Positions 44,000 through 55,337 of a DNA stretch of 64,000 nucleotides are shown here, piece after piece. Numbering within the stretch: the first letter of the stretch is position 1; each line of letters begins with the position of its first letter. Source of the stretch: Nematostella vectensis (taxonomy: Eukaryota > Cnidaria > Anthozoa > Actiniaria > Edwardsiidae). Both the position numbers and the translations under genes were made by a program. The stretch lies in assembly GCF_932526225.1 (NCBI RefSeq), contig NC_064045.1, positions 5,345,498 to 5,409,497 of the forward strand, given 5' to 3'. Below the pieces are notes generated by a model. It saw only the letters and a program-made list of their open reading frames with translations. It was not told the DNA's origin and made no database searches.

Positions 44000-44072
44000 A
44001 CCCGGTTACCTCAGACGGTAGAGCATCAGACTTTTAATCTGAGGGTCATGGGTTCGAGCCTCATATCGGGCG
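44000..44072 (+). tRNA. tRNA-Lys-TTT: tRNA-Lys(TTT) copy 135, weak A box
   Basis: G1A, G10C, T17C, C62T. 442-bp step. Confidence 0.75.
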
Positions 44073-44441
44073 ACTTATTTTTCTCTTTTTAACAGAAAAG
44101 TTTGCCCATCTCTCGACCTCTCTAACACATTAGAATCAATTATTCTCGCGCAGTATTGAAAATGCTCGTCTTTAAGAGCACGCATAGCTGGGTATAGCAT
44201 TATTTAAATATAAATCAGGAAATTTTAGCTGGAAAAGTCTAGGAATGATATATGAAATGAAATTTGAATTAATCGCTAAGGGGAATTGTCCTGACATGTT
44301 GACGCATTGACGACTGATTGATAACTGATTGTTCGTGAGCCCGTGGGTGGGAGGAGCTTTCCCTTTTATAGCGGAACCTCGTGTTCAACAGAAAACAGTT
44401 TGCTCATCTCTCGACCTTATTTGTAAGATATTACAACAAGC

Positions 44442-44514
44442 GCCCGGTTAGCTCAGATGGTAGAGCATCAGACTTTTAATCTGAGGGTCATAGGTTCAAG
44501 CCCAATATCGGGCG
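44442..44514 (+). tRNA. tRNA-Lys-TTT: tRNA-Lys(TTT) copy 136
   Basis: G51A, G57A, C63A. 147-bp step. Confidence 0.82.
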
Positions 44515-44588
44515 ACTTACTTTGCTCTTTTTAACAGAAAATAGTTTGCACATTTCTCGACCTTTTTTGGTAAGACATGTCTACGAGC

Positions 44589-44661
44589 GCCCGGTTGGCT
44601 CAGATGGTAGAGCATCAGACTTTTAATCTGAGGGTCATGGGTTCGAGCCCCATATCGGGCG
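44589..44661 (+). tRNA. tRNA-Lys-TTT: tRNA-Lys(TTT) copy 137
   Basis: A9G. 442-bp step. Confidence 0.92.
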
Positions 44662-45030
44662 ACTTATTTTTCTCTTTTTAACAGAAAAGTTTGCCCATCT
44701 CTCGACCTCTCTAACACATTAGCATCAATTATTCTCGCGCCGTATTGAAAATGCTCGTCTTTTAGAGCACGCACAGCTGGGTATAGCATTATTTAAATAT
44801 AAATCATAACATTTTAGCATGAAAAGTATAGGAATGATATATGAAATGAAATTTGAATTAATAGCTAAGGGGAATTGTCCTGACATGTTAACGCATTGAC
44901 GACTGATTGATAACTGATTGTTCGTGAGCCCGTGGGTGGGAGGAGCTTTCGCTTTTATAGCGGAACCTCGTGTTCAACAGAAAACAGTTTGCTCATCTTT
45001 TGACCTTATATGTAAGATATTACAAGAAGC

Positions 45031-45103
45031 ACCCGGTTACCTCAGACGGTAGAGCATCAGACTTTTAATCTGAAGGTCATGGGTTCGAGCCCCATATCGG
45101 GCG
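45031..45103 (+). tRNA. tRNA-Lys-TTT: tRNA-Lys(TTT) copy 138, weak A box
   Basis: G1A, G10C, T17C, G44A. 441-bp step. Confidence 0.76.
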
Positions 45104-45471
45104 ACTTATTTTTCTCTTTTTAACAGAAAAGTTTGCCCATCTCTCGACCTCTCTAACACATTAGCATCAATTATTCTCGCGCTGTATTGAAAATGCTCGT
45201 CTTTTAGAGCACGCAAAGCTTGGTATAGCATTATTTAACTATAAATCAGAACATTTTAGCTTGAAATGTCTAGGAATGATATATGAAATAAAATTTGAAT
45301 TAATCGCTAAGGGGAATTGTCCTGACATGTTGACGCATTGACGACTGATTGATAACTGAATGTTCGTGAGCCCGTGGGTGGGAGGAGCTTTCGCTTTCTA
45401 GCGGAACCTCGTGTTCAACAGAAAACAGTTTGCTGATCTCTCGACCTTAGTTGTAAGATATTACAACAAGC

Positions 45472-45544
45472 GCCCGGTTAGCTCAGATGGTAGAGCATCA
45501 GACTTTTAATCTGAGGGTCATGGGTTCGAGCCCCATATCGGGCG
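45472..45544 (+). tRNA. tRNA-Lys-TTT: tRNA-Lys(TTT) copy 139
   Basis: Consensus; 147-bp step. Confidence 0.95.
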
Positions 45545-45618
45545 ACTTACTTTGCTCTTTTTAACAGAAAATAGTTTGCACATTTCTCAACCGTTTTTGG
45601 TAAGACATGTCTACTAGC

Positions 45619-45691
45619 GCCTGGTTAGCTCAGATGGTAGAGCATCAGACTTTTAATCTGAGTGTCATGGGTTCGAGCCCCATATCGGGCG
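45619..45691 (+). tRNA. tRNA-Lys-TTT: tRNA-Lys(TTT) copy 140
   Basis: C4T wobble and G45T. 442-bp step. Confidence 0.9.
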
Positions 45692-46060
45692 ACTTATTTT
45701 TCTCTTTTTAAGAGAAACGTTTGCCCATCTCTCGACCTCTCTAACACATTAGCATCAATTATTCTCGCGCTGTATTGAAACTGCTCGTCTTTTAGAGCAC
45801 GCAAAGCTTGGTATAGCATTATTTAACTATAAATCAGAACATTTCAGCTGGAAAAGTCTAGGAATGATATATGAAATGAAATTTGAATTAATCGCTAAGG
45901 GGAATTGTCCTGACATGTTGACGCATTGACGACTGATTGATAACTGATTGTTCGTGAGCCCGTGGGTGGGAGAAGCTTTCGCTTTTATAGCGGAACCTCG
46001 TGTTCAACAGAAAACAGTTTGCTCATCTCTCGACCTTATTTGTAAGATATTACAACGAGC

Positions 46061-46133
46061 GCCCGGTTAGCTCAGATGGTAGAGCATCAGACTTTTAATC
46101 TGAGGGTCATGGGTTCGAGCCCCATATCGGGCG
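46061..46133 (+). tRNA. tRNA-Lys-TTT: tRNA-Lys(TTT) copy 141
   Basis: Consensus; 442-bp step. Confidence 0.95.
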
Positions 46134-46502
46134 ACTTATTTTTCTCTTTTTAACAGAAACGTTTGCCCATCTCTCGACCTTTCTAACACATTAGCATCAA
46201 TTATTCTCGCGCTGTATTGAAAATGCTCGCCTTTTAGAGCACGCAAAGCTTGGTATAGCATTATTTAACTATAAATCAGAACATTTCAGCTGGAAAAGTC
46301 TAGAAATGATATATGAAATGAAATTTGAATTAATCGCTAAGGGGAATTGTCCTGACATGTTGACGCATTGACGACTGATTGATAACTGATTGTTCGTGAG
46401 CCCGTGGGTGGGAGGAGCTTTCGCTTTTATAGCGGAACCTCGTGTTCAACAGAAAACAGTTTGCTCATCTCTCGACCTTATTTGTAAGATATTACAACAA
46501 GC

Positions 46503-46575
46503 GCCCGGTTAGCTCAGATGGTAGAGCATCAGACTTTTAATCTGAGGGTCATGGGTTCGAGCCACATATCGGGCG
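46503..46575 (+). tRNA. tRNA-Lys-TTT: tRNA-Lys(TTT) copy 142
   Basis: C62A. 147-bp step. Confidence 0.87.
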
Positions 46576-46649
46576 ACTTACTTTGCTCATTTTAACAGAA
46601 AATAGTTTGCACATTTCTCGACCTTTTTTGGTAAGACATGTCTACGAGC

Positions 46650-46722
46650 GCCCGGTTAGCTCAGATGGTAGAGCATCAGACTTTTAATCTGAGGGTCATG
46701 GGTTCGAGCCCCATATCGGGCG
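46650..46722 (+). tRNA. tRNA-Lys-TTT: tRNA-Lys(TTT) copy 143
   Basis: Consensus; 442-bp step. Confidence 0.95.
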
Positions 46723-47091
46723 AATTATTTTTCTCTTTTTAACAGAAAAGTTTGCCCATCTCTCGACCTCTCTAACACATTAGCATCAATTATTCTCGCG
46801 CAGTATTGAAAATGCTCGTCTTTAAGAGCACGCACAGCTGGGTATAGCATTATTTAAATATAAATCAGGACATTTTAGCTGGAAAAGTCTAGGAATGATA
46901 TATGAAATGAAATTTGAATTAATCGCTAAGGGGAATTGTCCTGACATGTTGACGCATTGACGACTGATTGATAACTGATTGTTCGTGAGCCCGTGGGTGG
47001 GAGGAGCTTTCCCTTTTATAGCGGAACCTCGTGTTCAACAGAAAACAGTTTGCTCATCTCTCGACCTTATTTGTAAGATATTACAACAAGC

Positions 47092-47164
47092 GCCCGGTTA
47101 GCTCAGATGGTAGAGCATCAGACTTTTAATCTGAGGGTCATGGGTTCAAGCCCAATATCGGGCG
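47092..47164 (+). tRNA. tRNA-Lys-TTT: tRNA-Lys(TTT) copy 144
   Basis: G57A and C63A. 147-bp step. Confidence 0.85.
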
Positions 47165-47238
47165 ACTTACTTTGCTCTTTTTAACAGAAAATAGTTTGCA
47201 CATTTCTCGACCTTTTTTGGTAAGACATGTCTACGAGC

Positions 47239-47311
47239 GCCCGGTTGGCTCAGATGGTAGAGCATCAGACTTTTAATCTGAGGGTCATGGGTTCGAGCCC
47301 CATATCGGGCG
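47239..47311 (+). tRNA. tRNA-Lys-TTT: tRNA-Lys(TTT) copy 145
   Basis: A9G. 442-bp step. Confidence 0.92.
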
Positions 47312-47680
47312 ACTTATTTTTCTCTTTTTAACAGAAAAGTTTGCCCATCTCTCGACCTCTCTAACACATTAGCATCAATTATTCTCGCGCCGTATTGAAA
47401 ATGCTCGTCTTTTAGAGCACGCACAGCTGGGTATAGCATTATTTAAATATAAATCAGAACATTTTAGCTGGAAAAGTCTAGAAAAGAAATATGAAATGAA
47501 ATTTGAATTAAGCCCTTAAGGGAATTGTCCTGACATGTTGACGCATTGACGACTGATTGATAACTGATTGTTCGTGAGCCCGTGGGTGGGAGGAGCTTTC
47601 GCTTTTCTAGCGGAACCTCGTGTTCAACAGAAAACAGTTTGCTAATCTTTCGACCTTATATGTAAGATATTACAAGAAGA

Positions 47681-47753
47681 ACCCGGTTACCTCAGATGGT
47701 AGAGCATCAGACTTTTAATCTGAGGGTCATGGGTTCGAGCCCCATATCGGGCG
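47681..47753 (+). tRNA. tRNA-Lys-TTT: tRNA-Lys(TTT) copy 146, weak A box
   Basis: G1A and G10C. 441-bp step. Confidence 0.78.
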
Positions 47754-48121
47754 ACTTATTTTTCTCTTTTTAACAGAAACGTTTGCCCATCTCTCGACCT
47801 CTCTAACACATTAGCATCAATTATTCTCGCGCTGTATTGAAAATGCTCGTATTTTAGAGCACGCAAAGCTTGGTATAGCATTATTTAAATATAAATCAGA
47901 ACATTTTAGCAGAAAAAGTCTAGGAATGATATATGAAATGAATTTGAATTAATCGCTAAGGGGAATTGTCCTGACATGTTGACGCATTGACGACTGATTG
48001 ATAACAGATTGTTCGTGAGCCCGTTGGTGGAAGGAGCTTTCGCTTTTATAGCGGAACCTCGTGTTCAACAGAAAACAGTTTGCTCATCTCTCGACCTTAT
48101 TTGTAAGATATTACAACAAGC

Positions 48122-48194
48122 GCCCGGTTACCTCAGATGGTAGAGCATCAGACTTTTAATCTGAGGGTCATGGGTTCGAGCCCCATATCGGGCG
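48122..48194 (+). tRNA. tRNA-Lys-TTT: tRNA-Lys(TTT) copy 147, weak A box
   Basis: G10C. Unlike other G10C copies its 5' flank is the common ATTACAACAAGC form, which suggests a crossover or conversion tract ending inside the gene. 442-bp step. Confidence 0.82.
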
Positions 48195-48563
48195 ACTTAT
48201 TTTTCTCTTTTTAACAGAAACGTTTGCCCATCTCTCGACCTCTCTAACACATTAGCATCAATTATTCTCGCAATGTATTGAAAATGCTCGTCTTTTAGAG
48301 AACGCACAGCTGGGTATAGCATTATTTAAATATAAATCAGAACATTTTAGCAGGAAAAGTCTAGGAATGATATATGAAATGAAATTTGAATTAATCGCTA
48401 AGGGGAATTGTCCTGACATGTTGACGCATTGACGACTGATTGATAACTGATTGTTCGTGAGCCCGTTGGAGGAAGGAGCTTTCGCTTTTATAGCGGAACC
48501 TCGTGTTCAACAGAAAACAGTTTGCTCATCTCTCGACCTTATTTGTAAGATATTACAACAAGC

Positions 48564-48636
48564 GCCCGGTTAGCTCAGATGGTAGAGCATCAGACTTTTA
48601 ATCTGAGGGTCATGGGTTCGAGCCCCATATCGGGCG
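48564..48636 (+). tRNA. tRNA-Lys-TTT: tRNA-Lys(TTT) copy 148
   Basis: Consensus; 147-bp step. Confidence 0.95.
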
Positions 48637-48710
48637 ACTTACTTTGCACTTTTTAACAGAAAATAGTTTGGACATTTCTCGACCTTTTTTGGTAAGACAT
48701 GTCTACGAGC

Positions 48711-48783
48711 GCCCGGTTAGCTCAGATGGTAGAGCATCAGACTTTTAATCTGAGGGTCATGGGTTCGAGCCCGATACCGGGCG
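48711..48783 (+). tRNA. tRNA-Lys-TTT: tRNA-Lys(TTT) copy 149
   Basis: C63G (G51-G63 mismatch) and T67C. 443-bp step. Confidence 0.85.
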
Positions 48784-49153
48784 ACTTATTTTTCTCTTTT
48801 TTAACAGAAAAGTTTGCCCATCCCTCGACCTCTCTAACACATTAGCATCAATTATTCTCGCGCCGTATTGAAAATGCTCGTCTTTAAGAGCACGCACAGC
48901 TGGGTATAGCATTATTTAAATATAAAAAAGAACATTTTAGCTGGAAAAGTCTAGGAATGATATATGAAATGAAATTTGAATTAATCGCTAAGGGGAATTG
49001 TCCTGACATGTTGACGCATTGACGACTGATTGATAACTGATTGTTCGTGAGCCCGTGGGTGGGAGGAGCTTTCGCTTTTATAGCGGAACCTCGTGTTCAA
49101 CAGAAAACAGTTTGCTGATCTCTCGACCTTATTTGTAAGATATTACAACAAGC

Positions 49154-49226
49154 GCCCGGTTAGCTCAGATTGTAGAGCATCAGACTTTTAATCTGAGGGT
49201 CATGGGTTCGAGCCCCATATCGGGCG
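49154..49226 (+). tRNA. tRNA-Lys-TTT: tRNA-Lys(TTT) copy 150
   Basis: G18T: one of the two D-loop G residues that contact the T loop is lost. 442-bp step. Confidence 0.82.
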
Positions 49227-49595
49227 ACTTATTTTTCTCTTTTTAACAGAAACGTTTGCCCATCTCTCGACCTCTCTAACACATTAGCATCAATTATTCT
49301 CGCAATGTATTGAAAATGCTCGTCTTTTAGAGAACGCACAGCTGGGTATAGCATTATTTAAATATAAATCAGAACATTTTAGCAGGAAAAGTCTAGGAAT
49401 GATATATGAAATGAAATTTGAATTAATCGCTAAGGGGAATTGTCCTGACATGTTGACGCATTGACGACTGATTGATAACTGATTGTTCGTGAGCCCGTTG
49501 GTGGAAGGAGCTTTCGCTTTTATAGCGGAACCTCGTGTTCAACAGAAAACAGTTTGCTCATCTCTCGACCTTATTTGTAAGATATTACAACAAGC

Positions 49596-49668
49596 GCCCG
49601 GTTAGCTCAGATGGTAGAGCATCAGACTTTTAATCTGAGGGTCATGGGTTCGAGCCCCATATCGGGCG
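49596..49668 (+). tRNA. tRNA-Lys-TTT: tRNA-Lys(TTT) copy 151
   Basis: Consensus; 147-bp step. Confidence 0.95.
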
Positions 49669-49742
49669 ACTTACTTTGCACTTTTTAACAGAAAATAGTT
49701 TGGACATTTCTCGACCTTTTTTGGTAAGACATGTCTACGAGC

Positions 49743-49815
49743 GCCCGGTTAGCTCAGATGGTAGAGCATCAGACTTTTAATCTGAGGGTCATGGGTTCGA
49801 GCCCGATACCGGGCG
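49743..49815 (+). tRNA. tRNA-Lys-TTT: tRNA-Lys(TTT) copy 152
   Basis: C63G and T67C, duplicate of copy 149. 443-bp step. Confidence 0.85.
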
Positions 49816-50185
49816 ACTTATTTTTCTCTTTTTTAACAGAAAAGTTTGCCCATCCCTCGACCTCTCTAACACATTAGCATCAATTATTCTCGCGCCGTAT
49901 TGAAAATGCTCGTCTTTAAGAGCACGCACAGCTGGGTATAGCATTATTTAAATATAAATCAGAACATTTTAGCTGGAAAAGTCTAGGAATGATATATGAA
50001 ATGAAATTTGAATTAATCGCTAAGGGGAATTGTCCTGACATGTTGACGCATTGACGACTGATTGATAACTGATTGTTCGTGAGCCCGTGGGTGGGAGGAG
50101 CTTTCGCTTTTATAGCGGAACCTCGTGTTCAACAGAAAACAGTTTGCTGATCTCTCGACCTTATTTGTAAGATATTACAACAAGC

Positions 50186-50258
50186 GCCCGGTTAGCTCAG
50201 ATTGTAGAGCATCAGACTTTTAATCTGAGGGTCATGGGTTCGAGCCCCATATCGGGCG
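50186..50258 (+). tRNA. tRNA-Lys-TTT: tRNA-Lys(TTT) copy 153
   Basis: G18T, duplicate of copy 150. 441-bp step. Confidence 0.82.
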
Positions 50259-50626
50259 ACTTATTTTTCTCTTTTTAACAGAAACGTTTGCCCATCTCTC
50301 GACCTCTCTAACACATTAGCATCAATTATTCCCGCGCTGTATTGAAAATGCTCGTATTTTAGAGCACGCAAAGCTTGGTATAGCATTATTTAAATATAAA
50401 TCAGAACATTTTAGCAGGAAAAGTCTAGGAATGATATATGAAATGAATTTGAATTAATCGCTAAGGGGAATTGTCCTGACATGTTGACGCATTGACGACT
50501 GATTGATAACTGATTGTTCGTGAGCCCGTGGGTGGGAGGAGCTTTCGCTTTTATAGCGGAACCTCGTGTTCAACAGAAAACAGTTTGCTCATCTCTCGAC
50601 CTTATTTGTAAGATATTACAACAAGC

Positions 50627-50699
50627 GCCCGGTTAGCTCAGATGGTAGAGCATCAGACTTTTAATCTGAGGGTCATGGGTTCAAGCCCAATATCGGGCG
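50627..50699 (+). tRNA. tRNA-Lys-TTT: tRNA-Lys(TTT) copy 154
   Basis: G57A and C63A. 147-bp step. Confidence 0.85.
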
Positions 50700-50773
50700 A
50701 CTTACTTTGCTCTTTTTAACAGAAAATAGTTTGCACATTTCTCGACCTTTTTTGGTAAGACATGTCTACGAGC

Positions 50774-50846
50774 GCCCGGTTGGCTCAGATGGTAGAGCAT
50801 CAGACTTTTAATCTGAGGGTCATGGGTTCGAGCCCCATATCGGGCG
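50774..50846 (+). tRNA. tRNA-Lys-TTT: tRNA-Lys(TTT) copy 155
   Basis: A9G. 442-bp step. Confidence 0.92.
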
Positions 50847-51215
50847 ACTTATTTTTCTCTTTTTAACAGAAAAGTTTGCCCATCTCTCGACCTCTCTAAC
50901 ACATTAGCATCAATTATTCTCGCGCCGTATTGAAAATGCTCGTCTTTTAGAGCACGCACAGCTGGGTATAGCATTATTTAAATATAAATCAGAACATTTT
51001 AGCTGGAAAAGTCTAGAAAAGAAATATGAAATGAAATTTGAATTAAGCCCTTAAGGGAATTGTCCTGACATGTTGACGCATTGACGACTGATTGATAACT
51101 GATTGTTCGTGAGCCCGTGGGTGGGAGGAGCTTTCGCTTTTATAGCGGAACCTCGTGTTCAACAGAAAACAGTTTGCTCATCTTTTGACCTTATATGTAA
51201 GATATTACAAGAAGC

Positions 51216-51288
51216 ACCCGGTTACCTCAGACGGTAGAGCATCAGACTTTTAATCTGAGGGTCATGGGTTCGAGCCTCATATCGGGCG
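51216..51288 (+). tRNA. tRNA-Lys-TTT: tRNA-Lys(TTT) copy 156, weak A box
   Basis: G1A, G10C, T17C, C62T. 442-bp step. Confidence 0.75.
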
Positions 51289-51657
51289 ACTTATTTTTCT
51301 CTTTTTAACAGAAAAGTTTGCCCATCTCTCGACCTCTCTAACACATTAGAATCAATTATTCTCGCGCAGTATTGAAAATGCTCGTCTTTAAGAGCACGCA
51401 CAGCTGGGTATAGCATTATTTAAATATAAATCAGGAAATTTTAGCTGGAAAAGTCTAGGAATGATATATGAAATGAAATTTGAATTAATCGCTAAGGGGA
51501 ATTGTCCTGACATGTTGACGCATTGACGACTGATTGATAACTGATTGTTCGTGAGCCCGTGGGTGGGAGGAGCTTTCCCTTTTATAGCGGAACCTCGTGT
51601 TCAACAGAAAACAGTTTGCTCATCTCTCGACCTTATTTGTAAGATATTACAACAAGC

Positions 51658-51730
51658 GCCCGGTTAGCTCAGATGGTAGAGCATCAGACTTTTAATCTGA
51701 GGGTCATAGGTTCAAGCCCAATATCGGGCG
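51658..51730 (+). tRNA. tRNA-Lys-TTT: tRNA-Lys(TTT) copy 157
   Basis: G51A, G57A, C63A. 147-bp step. Confidence 0.82.
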
Positions 51731-51804
51731 ACTTACTTTGCTCTTTTTAACAGAAAATAGTTTGCACATTTCTCGACCTTTTTTGGTAAGACATGTCTAC
51801 GAGC

Positions 51805-51877
51805 GCCCGGTTGGCTCAGATGGTAGAGCATCAGACTTTTAATCTGAGGGTCATGGGTTCGAGCCCCATATCGGGCG
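51805..51877 (+). tRNA. tRNA-Lys-TTT: tRNA-Lys(TTT) copy 158
   Basis: A9G. 442-bp step. Confidence 0.92.
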
Positions 51878-52246
51878 ACTTATTTTTCTCTTTTTAACAG
51901 AAAAGTTTGCCCATCTCTCGACCTCTCTAACACATTAGCATCAATTATTCTCGCGCCGTATTGAAAATGCTCGTCTTTTAGAGCACGCACAGCTGGGTAT
52001 AGCATTATTTAAATATAAATCATAACATTTTAGCATGAAAAGTATAGGAATGATATATGAAATGAAATTTGAATTAATAGCTAAGGGGAATTGTCCTGAC
52101 ATGTTAACGCATTGACGACTGATTGATAACTGATTGTTCGTGAGCCCGTGGGTGGGAGGAGCTTTCGCTTTTATAGCGGAACCTCGTGTTCAACAGAAAA
52201 CAGTTTGCTCATCTTTTGACCTTATATGTAAGATATTACAAGAAGC

Positions 52247-52319
52247 ACCCGGTTACCTCAGACGGTAGAGCATCAGACTTTTAATCTGAAGGTCATGGGT
52301 TCGAGCCCCATATCGGGCG
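52247..52319 (+). tRNA. tRNA-Lys-TTT: tRNA-Lys(TTT) copy 159, weak A box
   Basis: G1A, G10C, T17C, G44A. 441-bp step. Confidence 0.76.
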
Positions 52320-52687
52320 ACTTATTTTTCTCTTTTTAACAGAAAAGTTTGCCCATCTCTCGACCTCTCTAACACATTAGCATCAATTATTCTCGCGCTG
52401 TATTGAAAATGCTCGTCTTTTAGAGCACGCAAAGCTTGGTATAGCATTATTTAACTATAAATCAGAACATTTTAGCTTGAAATGTCTAGGAATGATATAT
52501 GAAATAAAATTTGAATTAATCGCTAAGGGGAATTGTCCTGACATGTTGACGCATTGACGACTGATTGATAACTGAATGTTCGTGAGCCCGTGGGTGGGAG
52601 GAGCTTTCGCTTTCTAGCGGAACCTCGTGTTCAACAGAAAACAGTTTGCTGATCTCTCGACCTTAGTTGTAAGATATTACAACAAGC

Positions 52688-52760
52688 GCCCGGTTAGCTC
52701 AGATGGTAGAGCATCAGACTTTTAATCTGAGGGTCATGGGTTCGAGCCCCATATCGGGCG
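52688..52760 (+). tRNA. tRNA-Lys-TTT: tRNA-Lys(TTT) copy 160
   Basis: Consensus; 147-bp step. Confidence 0.95.
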
Positions 52761-52834
52761 ACTTACTTTGCTCTTTTTAACAGAAAATAGTTTGCACATT
52801 TCTCAACCGTTTTTGGTAAGACATGTCTACTAGC

Positions 52835-52907
52835 GCCTGGTTAGCTCAGATGGTAGAGCATCAGACTTTTAATCTGAGTGTCATGGGTTCGAGCCCCATA
52901 TCGGGCG
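52835..52907 (+). tRNA. tRNA-Lys-TTT: tRNA-Lys(TTT) copy 161
   Basis: C4T wobble and G45T. 442-bp step. Confidence 0.9.
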
Positions 52908-53276
52908 ACTTATTTTTCTCTTTTTAAGAGAAACGTTTGCCCATCTCTCGACCTCTCTAACACATTAGCATCAATTATTCTCGCGCTGTATTGAAACTGC
53001 TCGTCTTTTAGAGCACGCAAAGCTTGTTATAGCATTATTTAACTATAAATCAGAACATTTCAGCTGGAAAAGTCTAGGAATGATATATGAAATGAAATTT
53101 GAATTAATCGCTAAGGGGAATTGTCCTGACATGTTGACGCATTGACGACTGATTGATAACTGATTGTTCGTGAGCCCGTGGGTGGGAGAAGCTTTCGCTT
53201 TTATAGCGGAACCTCGTGTTCAACAGAAAACAGTTTGCTCATCTCTCGACCTTATTTGTAAGATATTACAACGAGC

Positions 53277-53349
53277 GCCCGGTTAGCTCAGATGGTAGAG
53301 CATCAGACTTTTAATCTGAGGGTCATGGGTTCGAGCCCCATATCGGGCG
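53277..53349 (+). tRNA. tRNA-Lys-TTT: tRNA-Lys(TTT) copy 162
   Basis: Consensus; 442-bp step. Confidence 0.95.
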
Positions 53350-53718
53350 ACTTATTTTTCTCTTTTTAACAGAAACGTTTGCCCATCTCTCGACCTCTCT
53401 AACACATTAGCATCAATTATTCTCGCGCTGTATTGAAAATGCTCGCCTTTTAGAGCACGCAAAGCTTGGTATAGCATTATTTAACTATAAATCAGAACAT
53501 TTCAGCTGGAAAAGTCTAGAAATGATATATGAAATGAAATTTGAATTAATCGCTAAGGGGAATTGTCCTGACATGTTGACGCATTGACGACTGATTTATA
53601 ACTGATTGTTCGTGAGCCCGTGGGTGGGAGGAGCTTTCGCTTTTATAGCGGAACCTCGTGTTCAACAGAAAACAGTTTGCTCATCTCTCGACCTTATTTG
53701 TAAGATATTACAACAAGC

Positions 53719-53791
53719 GCCCGGTTAGCTCAGATGGTAGAGCATCAGACTTTTAATCTGAGGGTCATGGGTTCGAGCCCCATATCGGGCG
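53719..53791 (+). tRNA. tRNA-Lys-TTT: tRNA-Lys(TTT) copy 163
   Basis: Consensus, although block partners 131 and 142 carry C62A. 147-bp step. Confidence 0.95.
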
Positions 53792-53865
53792 ACTTACTTT
53801 GCTCATTTTAACAGAAAATAGTTTGCACATTTCTCGACCTTTTTTGGTAAGACATGTCTACGAGC

Positions 53866-53938
53866 GCCCGGTTAGCTCAGATGGTAGAGCATCAGACTTT
53901 TAATCTGAGGGTCATGGGTTCGAGCCCCATATCGGGCG
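53866..53938 (+). tRNA. tRNA-Lys-TTT: tRNA-Lys(TTT) copy 164
   Basis: Consensus; 441-bp step. Confidence 0.95.
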
Positions 53939-54306
53939 AATTATTTTTCTCTTTTTAACAGAAAAGTTTGCGCATCTCTCGACCTCTCTAACACATTAGC
54001 ATCAATTATTCTCGCGCAGTATTGAAAATGCTCGTCTTTAAGAGCACGCACAGCTGGGTATAGCATTATTTAACTATAAATCAGGACATTTTAGCTGGAA
54101 AAGTCTAGGAATGATATATGAAATGAAATTTGAATTAATCGCTAAGGGGAATTGTCCTGACATGTTGACGCATTGACGACTGATTGATAACTGATTGTTC
54201 GTGAGCCCGTGGGTGGGAGGAGCTTTCGCTTTCTAGCGGAACCTCGTGTTCAACAGAAAACAGTTTGCTGATCTCTCGACCTTATTTGTAAGATATTACA
54301 ACAAGC

Positions 54307-54379
54307 GCCCGGTTAGCTCAGATGGTAGAGCATCAGACTTTTAATCTGAGGGTCATGGGTTCGAGCCCCATATCGGGCG
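54307..54379 (+). tRNA. tRNA-Lys-TTT: tRNA-Lys(TTT) copy 165
   Basis: Consensus; 147-bp step. Confidence 0.95.
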
Positions 54380-54453
54380 ACCTACTTTGCTCTTTTTAAC
54401 AGAAAATAGTTTGCACATTTCTCGACCTTTTTTGGTAAGACATGTCTACGAGC

Positions 54454-54526
54454 GCCCGGTTAGCTCAGATGGTAGAGCATCAGACTTTTAATCTGAGGGT
54501 CATGGGTTCGAGCCCCATATCGGGCG
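54454..54526 (+). tRNA. tRNA-Lys-TTT: tRNA-Lys(TTT) copy 166
   Basis: Consensus; 442-bp step. Confidence 0.95.
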
Positions 54527-54895
54527 ACTTATTTTTCTCTTTTTAACAGAAACGTTTGCCCATCTCTCGACCTCTCTAACACATTAGCATCAATTATTCT
54601 CGCGCAGTATTGAAAATGCTCGTCTTTAAGAGCACGCACAGCTGGGTATAGCATTATTTAAATATAAATCAGAACATTTTAGCTGGAAAAGTCTAGGAAT
54701 GATATATGAAATGAAATTTGAATTAATCGCTAAGGGGAATTGTCCTGACATGTTGACGCATTGACGACTGATTGATAACTGATTGTTCGTGAGCCCGTGG
54801 GTGGGAGGAGCTTTTGCTTTTATAGCGGAACCTCGTGTTCAACAGAAAACAGTTTGCTCATCTTTCGACCTTATTTGTAAGATATTACAAGAAGC

Positions 54896-54968
54896 GCCCG
54901 GTTAGCTCAGATGGTAGAGCATCAGACTTTTAATCTGAGGGTCATGGGTTCGAGCCCCATATCGGGCG
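54896..54968 (+). tRNA. tRNA-Lys-TTT: tRNA-Lys(TTT) copy 167
   Basis: Consensus, although it has the ATTACAAGAAGC 5' flank that elsewhere goes with G10C. 442-bp step. Confidence 0.95.
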
Positions 54969-55337
54969 ACTTATTTTTCTCTTTTTAACAGAAAAGTTTG
55001 CCCATCTCTCGACCTCTCTAACACATTAGCATCAATTATTCTCGCGCTGTATTGAAAATGCTCGTCTTTTAGAACACGCAAAGCTAGGTATAGCATTATT
55101 TAACTATAAATCAGAACATTTCAGCTGGAAAAGTCTAGGAATGATATATGAAATGAAATTTGAATTAATCGCTAAGGGGAATTGTCCTGACATGTTGACG
55201 CATTGACGACTGATTGATAACTGATTGTTCGTGAGCCTGTGGGTGGGAGGAGCTTTCGCTTTTATAGCGGAACCTCGTGTTCAACAGAAAACAGTTTGCT
55301 CATCTCTCGACCTTATTTGTAAGATATTACAACAAGC

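Larger units (their letters stand above)
43411..47091. repeat. higher-order block, shift 7216 bp
   Basis: Copies 133-143 recur as copies 154-164 (50,627-54,306) at exactly +7216. Copy 142 keeps C62A while its partner 163 is consensus, so at least one change came after the duplication. Confidence 0.85.
48564..49595. repeat. tandem trimer, shift 1032 bp
   Basis: Copies 148-150 are followed at once by a second set, copies 151-153 (49,596-50,626). The C63G/T67C gene and the G18T gene occur only in these two blocks. Confidence 0.85.
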
